A stretch of 59,530 nucleotides of DNA, taken from the NCBI GenBank assembly GCA_029547025.1, contig JAKPQA010000094.1, forward strand, positions 1 to 59,530. The letters run 5' to 3'. The position numbers were made by a program, and so were the translations under genes. The number at the start of each line of letters is the position of its first letter. Position 1 is the stretch's first letter. The notes beneath the pieces are model-generated. The model did no database searches and was not told the origin of the DNA. It saw nothing but the letters and a program-made list of their open reading frames with translations. This DNA is from Armatimonadota bacterium (GTDB taxonomy: Bacteria > Armatimonadota > Zipacnadia > UBA1398 > JAKPQA01). Shown in pieces: positions 27,519 to 34,184 of this stretch.

Positions 27519-27989
27519 ATGCCCGACGACGGCCAGCCCATCATCCGCAACCGGCGCGCGCGCTACGACTACTTCGTCGATGACACCATTGAGGCGGGCA
27601 TTGCTCTCGAAGGGACTGAGGTCAAGTCCCTCCGCCTGGGCAATGCCACTCTCGGTGACGGGTACGCGCGCATCGAGAATGGCGAAGCGTGGCTGTACGA
27701 GGTGAGTATCTCCCCGTATAAATGGGGCCACCAGAGCAATGTCCCTCCGCGCCGGCGGCGCCGGCTACTCCTCAAGAAAGCAGAGATCCGCCGCCTCCTG
27801 CGTGCCACGCTGGAGAAAGGCGCCACCCTCATCCCGCTGTCCATCTACTTCCACCGCGGCCACGCCAAGGTCGAGCTGGGTGTCTGCCGCGGCAAGCGGC
27901 AGTACGACAAGAAGCACGCCATCGCCGAACGCGATGCCCAGCGCGAACTGGCCCGGGCCACCTCCGAGCGGCACAAGCGAGACGACTAG
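27519..27989 (+). CDS. smpB: SsrA-binding protein SmpB
   Basis: This 156-residue protein has the SmpB beta-barrel (RNRRARYDYFVDDTIEAGI; LEGTEVKSLRLG; GEAWLYEVSISPYKWG) and a basic C-terminal tail (KRQYDKKHAIAERDAQRELA). It carries tmRNA to stalled ribosomes for trans-translation. The start is the ATG at 27519, 9 bases after the L25 stop. The tmRNA gene is not next to it: no 5' GGGG/UUCGACGGGG-like end or Ala-rich tag frame is visible within the following 587 bases. Confidence 0.95.
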   Translation: MPDDGQPIIRNRRARYDYFVDDTIEAGIALEGTEVKSLRLGNATLGDGYARIENGEAWLYEVSISPYKWGHQSNVPPRRRRRLLLKKAEIRRLLRATLEKGATLIPLSIYFHRGHAKVELGVCRGKRQYDKKHAIAERDAQRELARATSERHKRDD

Positions 27990-28008
27990 GGCGGGGGCAT
28001 CCCCCGCC
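27990..28008 (+). terminator. hairpin immediately after smpB
   Basis: GGCGGGGG (27990-27997) and CCCCCGCC (28001-28008) form a perfect 8-bp stem with a 3-base loop starting one base after the smpB stop. It has no T-tract. It is a likely factor-independent or Rho-assisted end of the housekeeping run. Confidence 0.6.
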
Positions 28009-28576
28009 GCTCGCCGCCCCCCGTTCCTGTGGCCCCGCCGTTCCCGAGCCGCGGTGTCGTCCGCCCCGACCGCAACGGCGTCGCTCGAGCGGCACCCCCG
28101 TGGGAGCCGCGAGGGCTGGCTCCTGTCGCGGGATTGGGGGCAGAGCCCCATAGGCGCTCACACAGGGCCCTTGGCCCGGCGACTGGGCCTCGCGAAGGTC
28201 GCGCGCAACGCCCGCCTGGTCTCTCGGAGGGGCCGCACAGGGGTGCGCCCAGAGGGCGCGGGGCCCCTGACTGGCCCAGTCGGCCGGACGACGACAGAAC
28301 GGCCCGGGATGCGGCTTCCTGCCGCATCCCGGCCTCCAGATCGGGCGCGTTGGGGCCCACCACGCTGGGAGACGCGTGGTCCCCCCCATGGCGCCCCTCC
28401 GCAACCAGGCGGATGGGCCACGGGAGCCCTCAGTTACCGCCAATGTCCCCATGTGGCCCCTCCCCCAGGCCCGGACGTGCCGTCTCGGTACTCCTGCGGG
28501 GTCACCTCGGACCTCACTGAGCGCCGATGGGGCAGAGCCCCCCAGGTCGCCGCTCGGTCCGAGCCCGGCGGCTGTG
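28009..28576. other. 568-bp hairpin-dense intergenic region without a gene
   Basis: I see no coding gene here; frames that stay open have GC-driven low-complexity content and no start context. The stretch holds several inverted repeats. The best is CCGGGATGCGGC-TTCCT-GCCGCATCCCGG (28304-28332, 12 bp). Others are GGGGC-AGA-GCCCC near 28138 and again near 28532, GACTGG-C-CCAGTC near 28269, and CCACGC...GCGTGG near 28361. It could be a structured RNA, repeat remnants, or both. Confidence 0.5.
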
Positions 28577-30349
28577 TCACTCGGCCGGCGGCGCTGCCTC
28601 GAGCCATTGACCCGTGTTGGCGCCAAACACGGCGTCGCCCGCATCCGTGGCCCGGACCGTCACGGTGCGCAGCAAGATGCCCAGTGTGCGAGGATCGGTG
28701 GACCCGGGTATGACCTCTTGCGGGCACCATCCCTGGCAGCGCAGCTCCAGACGTACTTGGCCGTCCGGCATGGGCGGCAGTTCGGCCACCAGGCGGTTCC
28801 CCGCCACGAGCGCGGCGAGCAGTCTACCTTCGAGATACAGGCCAGAGTCCGCGGCCACCGCGTGGATGGGGATCTCACCCTCGAGCGTGACGGTGCAGGC
28901 CTTGCCGGTCGGCACTGGCAGAATCAGGTGGCTGCTCGGAGTGCTCCAGCGGAAAGGGGCCTCGAGCCGTTCACGGCCGCCAAAGCCCGAGATGTAGCGC
29001 CCATCACCGTTGGCCCCGATTTCGACGCGGTAGTGCCCTCTCGCCTCATCGGTCCAGACGATGGGGTCGGCCTGGTTGAGGCCCATGACGGTCCGGTCCC
29101 CGGCCTGGTTCTCGACTCGGAAGCCCCCTGGGGCCTGGTTGGCGGTGAGGATCGCGGACTCCACCGCCGGACCTACCCGGACGTCCAGGTTGTCCTGGTG
29201 GAACGAACAGCCCTGCACGAGAGCTCTGCCTGCGTCGATCTGCAACGCGGGGGAGCCCACGTTCCGGTTGTCCCAATGAACGAAATGGCATGCGCTGGCC
29301 GTGAACTGGCCGTTGGCGCTCCGCATCCACACGCAGCGGTCGATGGGTCCCCAGAAGGAGCAGTTGCTGAGGCTGACCACGCCCTCGACCTCGGGGCCAA
29401 CCTCCACGCACACGGCTTGTTGTGAGCCCCAGCGGCCCACGAACTCGCCGTTGGTGATCAGCAGGCCGGGCGGTTGGGCCTGTTCGACGAGCACGGCCCG
29501 CTCGCACGAGTCGGCGCCCAGGCCCAGGAAGTTGCCATTGGCGCTGCCGTGTTCGGAGGCCGAGAACCGGTAGCCCACGCCGTACCCGAAGCAGAACGTA
29601 TTACTCACGTACTCCCAGTCGGTGCGCGCAAACTCGTAGGCCACGCCCTGGGTGTTGACCCACTTGCTGTAGGCGTTGTCGGGGTCGTACGCGGTCCCGA
29701 AGGGCCACAGGTGGACGTTCTCGACGTGGCCGATGTCGTAGCACTCGTCGACGAAGATGCCCCGGAAGCTCGGGTAGCCCGTAATGTTCCGCACCAGGTG
29801 GCGATGGGCTCTCACCAGGCGAATCCCCTCATAGGGATTGAGCAACATGCAGTCCTGGATGCTCACATTGAGGGTGTCCTCGGACGCCACGCAGGGCGGG
29901 TAGGCGATGGGCGGCACGTCGTTCTGACTCCACTCGGGGTAGACGATGACCACGCCGGCCACCCCGGCGTTGTCCCCCGCGAGCCGGATGAACGCCGGGC
30001 CCTCGGGGGCTCCCCGGCCGGCGTATGCGCACAGGACCGACCCTGTGGCGGCCGCCACCGAGTTCATCGACGGCGCCCAGCGGAACAGGCCCTGCAGCGT
30101 CACGTTCGCCGGCACCGTGAGGGTCCCGTCCAGGCGGAAGCGGCCCGCCGGCACCTCGACCACGCCGCCTCCCGCCTGGCCGGCTCCATCGAGCAGGGCC
30201 TGGAAGATGGCCGTGCAGTCCGTGGCGCCGTCGCCGACAGCGCCGGCGGCGACGACGTCCCAACGCCCGGTCGGGCTCTCCTGACCGAGCACTGCCGTGG
30301 GGACCAGTGTCCCGGCGGTCAGCGCGAGTGACAGGGTGAGTCTCATCAT
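28577..30349 (-). CDS. secreted pectate-lyase-superfamily (right-handed beta-helix) protein
   Basis: This 590-residue protein has a signal peptide (LTLSLALTAGTLVPTAVLG). The opening WDVVAAGAVGDGATDCTAIF and QALLDGAGQAGGGVVEVPAG are the start of the Pfam Pectate_lyase_3/glycosyl hydrolase 28-like superfamily. Repeated short strands (for example VSIQDCMLLNPYEGIRLV, LVRNITGYPSFRGIFV) form the beta-helix. These proteins bind or cleave acidic polysaccharides; no catalytic triad can be assigned by eye. The start is the ATG at 30349, behind GAGGGGGGCGA. It converges on the housekeeping run and is divergent from the FKBP gene. Confidence 0.75.
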   Translation of the reverse strand: MMRLTLSLALTAGTLVPTAVLGQESPTGRWDVVAAGAVGDGATDCTAIFQALLDGAGQAGGGVVEVPAGRFRLDGTLTVPANVTLQGLFRWAPSMNSVAAATGSVLCAYAGRGAPEGPAFIRLAGDNAGVAGVVIVYPEWSQNDVPPIAYPPCVASEDTLNVSIQDCMLLNPYEGIRLVRAHRHLVRNITGYPSFRGIFVDECYDIGHVENVHLWPFGTAYDPDNAYSKWVNTQGVAYEFARTDWEYVSNTFCFGYGVGYRFSASEHGSANGNFLGLGADSCERAVLVEQAQPPGLLITNGEFVGRWGSQQAVCVEVGPEVEGVVSLSNCSFWGPIDRCVWMRSANGQFTASACHFVHWDNRNVGSPALQIDAGRALVQGCSFHQDNLDVRVGPAVESAILTANQAPGGFRVENQAGDRTVMGLNQADPIVWTDEARGHYRVEIGANGDGRYISGFGGRERLEAPFRWSTPSSHLILPVPTGKACTVTLEGEIPIHAVAADSGLYLEGRLLAALVAGNRLVAELPPMPDGQVRLELRCQGWCPQEVIPGSTDPRTLGILLRTVTVRATDAGDAVFGANTGQWLEAAPPAE

Positions 30350-30385
30350 TCGCCCCCCTCGGGTCGGTGCCTCAGGGCCGAACTG

Positions 30386-30406
30386 ATATGCTCATATGCT
30401 CATATG
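30386..30406. repeat. short tandem repeat ATATGCTC in a divergent promoter region
   Basis: ATATGCTC is repeated at 30386-30393 and 30394-30401, with a third partial copy ATATG (30402-30406). It lies about 40-55 bases upstream of the beta-helix gene start and is AT-rich in a GC-rich region. It could hold the -10/-35 or an operator of that gene. Confidence 0.55.
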
Positions 30407-30507
30407 GCCAGTTGCCTTCGTGCAGCGGCACCATAACATTACCATCCGGATGGTCGCGCGACCACGGTGACCGACCACGCGGGGCGGCGGCCCTGCGGCC
30501 CCGCCCT

Positions 30508-30536
30508 TTGACAGCCGCCGACCGCGGGGGTTTACT
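30508..30536 (+). promoter_or_regulatory. promoter of the FKBP lipoprotein gene
   Basis: A perfect -35 TTGACA (30508-30513), a 17-base spacer and TTTACT (30531-30536; four of six consensus positions) lie 36 bases before the start codon. It is the clearest sigma-70-like promoter in the window. Confidence 0.65.
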
Positions 30537-30572
30537 GTCCCGGTGTTCGTCACCGGAGAGGATGGACCGCGG

Positions 30573-31145
30573 ATGAGATCCTTGCCCATCGTGCTCGTCA
30601 CCTTGGCCCTGTTGGCCGCCCTGGGCTGCAGGAAGCCGCCGGCCGAGCCTGACACGACGCCCCCGCCGCCTTCGGGCGCCATCGCGACACCCCCGGAAGC
30701 ACCGGCACCGCCCCCCGAGGCTCCCGGCACCACCGAGCCGAGCGGCCAGGCGGATACCAAGGCTCAGGCGCCAGCCGAGGGCGAGTCATCGGCCATCGGC
30801 AAGCGAGTCACGACCGCGTCGGGGCTGCAGTATGAGGACATCAAGGTGGGCACGGGCAAGTCACCCAAGATGGGTGACTCGGTGACCGTCGACTACCGCG
30901 GCACACTCAAGGACACCGGCAAGGAGTTCGACTCTTCGTACGAGCGGGGCCAACCGGCCACCTTCACGCTCGGCCAGGTCATCGAGGGCTGGAATGAAGG
31001 TCTCCAGACCATGAAGGAGGGCGGGAAGCGTAAACTGATCATCCCCGCGAAGCTGGGCTACGGCGAGCGTGGGGCCCCTCCCGACATTCCGCCGAATGCC
31101 GACCTCGTGTTTGAGGTTGAACTGCTTGAGGTCACCCCGCGGTAG
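30573..31145 (+). CDS. FKBP-type peptidyl-prolyl isomerase lipoprotein
   Basis: This 190-residue protein has a lipoprotein signal with LLAALGC. A Pro/Ala-rich linker of about 60 residues is followed by an FKBP domain ([78 protein letters not shown]). It should catalyse proline isomerisation in periplasmic proteins while anchored to a membrane. I chose the ATG at 30573 with GGAGAGGA upstream over the earlier frame extension. The ThuA gene follows after 32 bases and may share its transcript. Confidence 0.9.
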   Translation: MRSLPIVLVTLALLAALGCRKPPAEPDTTPPPPSGAIATPPEAPAPPPEAPGTTEPSGQADTKAQAPAEGESSAIGKRVTTASGLQYEDIKVGTGKSPKMGDSVTVDYRGTLKDTGKEFDSSYERGQPATFTLGQVIEGWNEGLQTMKEGGKRKLIIPAKLGYGERGAPPDIPPNADLVFEVELLEVTPR

Positions 31146-31177
31146 GACGGGAAGCTCCCGCGAACGGAGGATGTCCC

Positions 31178-32728
31178 ATGCGCGCGCATGCTGTCGTGGG
31201 TATCGCGGTTGTCGCGGTCGCGTCGGGTGCCGCCTTTGGCGCTCCCTCGGTGATCGTGGAGGGCACGGAGGCGCCCACCGCCCTCTGGGCCAGCAATGAC
31301 ACACCCGGCGCCATGCCGGACTGCCGAGTCGAGTGGACGCTGATCTACGCTGATGGCAGCCACTACACCGAGGCGGCCATTGTCGACCTCCCGGCGGAAG
31401 GGTCGGTCCAGGTTTCGGACTGTCGCGAGTGGTGGGACGAGCGGCGCAGCGCCTCGCTCACCGTGGTCACGGAGCTGTTCGATGCCGGGGGAGCCCGGCT
31501 GTCCGGATCGGCCTATGGCCCATTCCGATCGGTCCCACGACGGGGGCTTCCCGTCGATGGCTGGACGGCCAAATCGTCGCGGGGCGCTGGTGAGGACCTG
31601 GCTTTCGACGGCAACCCGCAGACGCGCTGGGACACGGGCGCCAAGCAGAGGTCGGGCGACTGGTACCTGCTCGACCTGGGCAGGACTCAGCAGGTGTCGG
31701 GCGTCATTCTGGACGCGCGTGGGTCGGCCGAGGACTATCCCGGCGGCTTGAGGGTCGAAGGCTCGACCGATGGCAAGACGTGGCAGTCGCTGGCTGAGAT
31801 CGCCGATGTGCCCGCCATCAACCGGGGCGGGCTCGTCCGGGTCGAGTTCGACCCGACTCCGATCCGCGCGGTTCAGCTCACGCTCACGGCGCCCCATGGG
31901 GATAGCTGGTTCTGGTCGATCCACGAGCTCTCGGTGCTCTCCCCGGATGCCCCTGAGGCGTCGGCGCCCGCTGGGGCCGCCGAGGAGCCGGTCGTGGCGA
32001 AGGCGGCGCCCGCCGTGGCGCCGGAGAAGTCCGTGCTCTACTTCTCGTGCACCCGGGGCTTCCGTCACTCCGCCGCGCCGTACATGAAACCCATCCTCAC
32101 GCGCTTGGGCGAGGAGAACGGCTTCTCGGTCCTGTGCTCCGAGGATCCCCGGATGATCTCAAAGGAGCGGCTGGCAGGGCTCGACTGCGTCATCTTTGGC
32201 AACACCACCGGGTCATTTCTCGATGACTCGCAGAAGGTCGCGCTGCTCGACTTCGTCTCGGCCGGTGGCGCCTTCGTCGGCATCCATGCGGCCACCGACA
32301 CGCACTACGACTGGCCCTCGTACCGGGACCTGGTGGGTGGTTGGTTCGACGGACACCCGTGGAACGAGGACGTGAAGCTCCTCGTGGAGGTGCCGGACCA
32401 CCCCGCCTGCGAGCCCGTTCCGCAAGGCTGGGTCGTGGCCGACGAGATCTACCAGCAGCGCGACTGGTCTCGAGACGACGTGTGCGTGCTGATGAGTCTG
32501 GACCCCTCAGGCACCGACATGACGAAGCCGGGGATCCACCGCAAGGACGGCGATTTCGGCATCGCCTGGTGCAAGCGCTACGGCAAGGGGCGCAGCTTCT
32601 ACACGGCTCTCGGCCACCGCGAGGAGGTCTGCGACAGTCCCGTCTACCAGGCACACCTGCTCGGGGGCATGCGCTGGGCCATGGGCCAGGCCGAAGGCAC
32701 CTCGACTCCGCACCCACGGCCGGAGTAG
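31178..32728 (+). CDS. secreted protein with F5/8-type and ThuA domains
   Basis: This 516-residue protein has a signal peptide (ending GAAFGA). Residues about 125-260 resemble an F5/8 type C (discoidin-like) domain (DLAFDGNPQTRWDTG; WYLLDLGRTQQVSGVILDARG; DYPGGLRVEGSTDGKTW). Residues about 285-505 form a ThuA domain (VLYFSCTRGFRHSA; VGIHAATDTHYDWPSYRDLV; GWFDGHPW; YGKGRSFYTALGH). ThuA folds like glutamine amidotransferase class I and is linked to trehalose and other sugar use. The exact reaction of this group is unknown. GGAGGAT lies just before the ATG. Confidence 0.82.
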   Translation: MRAHAVVGIAVVAVASGAAFGAPSVIVEGTEAPTALWASNDTPGAMPDCRVEWTLIYADGSHYTEAAIVDLPAEGSVQVSDCREWWDERRSASLTVVTELFDAGGARLSGSAYGPFRSVPRRGLPVDGWTAKSSRGAGEDLAFDGNPQTRWDTGAKQRSGDWYLLDLGRTQQVSGVILDARGSAEDYPGGLRVEGSTDGKTWQSLAEIADVPAINRGGLVRVEFDPTPIRAVQLTLTAPHGDSWFWSIHELSVLSPDAPEASAPAGAAEEPVVAKAAPAVAPEKSVLYFSCTRGFRHSAAPYMKPILTRLGEENGFSVLCSEDPRMISKERLAGLDCVIFGNTTGSFLDDSQKVALLDFVSAGGAFVGIHAATDTHYDWPSYRDLVGGWFDGHPWNEDVKLLVEVPDHPACEPVPQGWVVADEIYQQRDWSRDDVCVLMSLDPSGTDMTKPGIHRKDGDFGIAWCKRYGKGRSFYTALGHREEVCDSPVYQAHLLGGMRWAMGQAEGTSTPHPRPE

Positions 32729-33028
32729 GGCTGGCCATGGCGGCGCCACCGGAGCCGGGGGGAGGCCAGGGCGTGCGCCCTGGATTGGAACGCCGGGGCG
32801 GTTGGGATCCAGGCGTGTCCACGCCGGGATCGCATGGTGGACGGGTGTGAGATCGAGGACGCCAGACGTCTCCGGCTCGCTTCTTGCTTTGTCTCCTCCT
32901 GGCCGCATATCGGCCGAACGCGATCGGGCGAGATCACTGCCCCCGGCGCGCTGCTCACAGGAGCCGTCGCTCCTTCGGGCGAACACCGGCCGCGTTCAGC
33001 GCACCCAGACATGGGAGGTTCGAGTCCA
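32729..33028. other. 300-bp gap before the Gfo/Idh/MocA gene
   Basis: No gene is visible. The upstream part of the open frame that leads into the next gene has no homology. It holds a hairpin after the ThuA stop (listed separately) and a weaker GGCGTG/CACGCC inverted repeat (32812-32825). A promoter must lie here if the next gene has its own, but no clear consensus is seen. Confidence 0.4.
32766..32783 (+). terminator. hairpin after the ThuA gene
   Basis: CCAGGGC (32766-32772), GTGC, GCCCTGG (32777-32783) form a 7-bp stem with a 4-base loop, 38 bases after the stop. It has no T-tract. Confidence 0.45.
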
Positions 33029-34084
33029 GTGGAGCCAGTCGCCGTCGGCATCGTGGGTTGTGGAGTCATCGGGAGCGTCCACGTCGATGTGGCATCGAAG
33101 CTCGACACGGTGAAGGTGGTGGCGGTCGCGGACCTGCGGCAGGATCGCGCCCGCTCGGCGGCCGACCAGTATGGCATCGGCACCGTGCACCCCGATGGCG
33201 ACAGCCTGATCGACGACCCGCAGGTCGAAGCGGTCATTCTGGCCCTCCCCGCCAACCAGCGCACTTACATGGGTCTGCGCGCTTTCGCCCGAGGCAAGCA
33301 CGTGCTGACCGAGAAGCCGGTGGCCATGAACGCCGACGAGGTGCGCCGGCTCATCGCGGCCAAGGGGAACCTGGTTGGCGCGTGCTGCTCGAGCCGCTAT
33401 GCCTTCTCCGAGGCGACGCGGGTGGCGAAGGAATTCGTCGCGTCGGGTGCCCTCGGTCAGCTCCGGCTCATCCGCTGCCGCTCGGTGAACTGCCCGGGGA
33501 AGCGCGTCGAGGGCGAGCGCCCCTATTGGCGCGTCAGCCAGTCATCCAACGCGGGTGGCATCCTCGTCAACTGGGGGTCGTACGACCTCGACTACCTCAT
33601 GAACCTGACCGGCTGGTCGCTCCGGCCGGTGGCCGCCCTGGGCGCTCTCTGGCCCGCCGGACCAAGGTACCAGTGGTTCGTGGCGCCCGGATCCGATGCC
33701 GAGACGCATGTGACGGCCCTGGTCACGTTCGAGCAGGGTGTCGCTCTGGCTTACGAGCGCGGAGATGCCGTCGCGGGGAGCCATGACGAGACGTGGGAGA
33801 TCGTCGGTGACTGCGGCACTGTCCACCTGAAGATGACCAGCGGCTCGGGGAAACGGCTCACCTGGGATCAGGCCGATACCGAGCAGGGGCTGACCTCCCA
33901 CGTGCTGTGGGAGGGTGACGACGACGGATCGACGGTTCACTCGGGGCCAGTGGACGACTTCGCCAAGGCCATCCGCCAGGGCCGGCCGCCGCAGACGGGC
34001 CTCGAGCAAGCCCTGCTCGTCCAGCGCATCTGCGACGCCATCTACCGCTCGGCGAGCACGGGCACGGCGGCGCCCGTGGTGTAG
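33029..34084 (+). CDS. Gfo/Idh/MocA-family oxidoreductase, cytoplasmic
   Basis: This 351-residue protein has an NAD(P)-binding Rossmann start (VAVGIVGCGVIGSVH) and the family's HVLTEKPVAMNADEV motif. The C-terminal domain opens around GALGQLRLIRCRS and holds GGILVNWGSYDLDYL. It probably oxidises a sugar or inositol-type alcohol; the substrate is unknown. The frame is open to 32834. I chose the GTG at 33029 because GGGAGG (33013-33018) is 10 bases upstream. The ATG at 33011 would add six residues but lacks a ribosome binding site. Confidence 0.85.
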   Translation: MEPVAVGIVGCGVIGSVHVDVASKLDTVKVVAVADLRQDRARSAADQYGIGTVHPDGDSLIDDPQVEAVILALPANQRTYMGLRAFARGKHVLTEKPVAMNADEVRRLIAAKGNLVGACCSSRYAFSEATRVAKEFVASGALGQLRLIRCRSVNCPGKRVEGERPYWRVSQSSNAGGILVNWGSYDLDYLMNLTGWSLRPVAALGALWPAGPRYQWFVAPGSDAETHVTALVTFEQGVALAYERGDAVAGSHDETWEIVGDCGTVHLKMTSGSGKRLTWDQADTEQGLTSHVLWEGDDDGSTVHSGPVDDFAKAIRQGRPPQTGLEQALLVQRICDAIYRSASTGTAAPVV

Positions 34085-34088
34085 GGGC

Positions 34089-34184
34089 CGCGTAGGGCGA
34101 CCGTTCCGGTCGCCGAGCGCGCTCGCGGGCCGAGCGTCTCGGTCGGCTCGTGATCGGTGTCGGGCGGGACGCCCGACCTACGCG
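34089..34184. repeat. 96-bp multi-hairpin intergenic element
   Basis: An outer inverted repeat CGCGTAGG (34089-34096)/CCTACGCG (34177-34184) encloses four consecutive hairpins. These are GGCGACCG-TTC-CGGTCGCC (34096-34114), the palindrome GAGCGCGCTC (34115-34124), CCGAG-CGT-CTCGG (34130-34142) and GTCGGGCG-GGA-CGCCCGAC (34159-34177). It sits between convergent genes and overlaps the last codons of the leftward one. It may be a REP/MITE-type element acting as a bidirectional terminator. Confidence 0.65.

Noticed and set aside
28029-28520. Open frames in the gap after smpB
   Set aside because: Frames on both strands are open only because stop codons are rare at high GC. Their content is Arg/Pro/Gly-rich with no motif.
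27990-28576. tmRNA (ssrA) gene after smpB
   Set aside because: No tRNA-like ends, no UUCGACGGGG-like segment and no Ala-rich tag reading frame can be found in the region.
33005-33035. GGTTCGAGTCC looks like a tRNA T-arm
   Set aside because: The flanking bases do not pair as a T-stem, and no acceptor, D or anticodon arm can be built around it.
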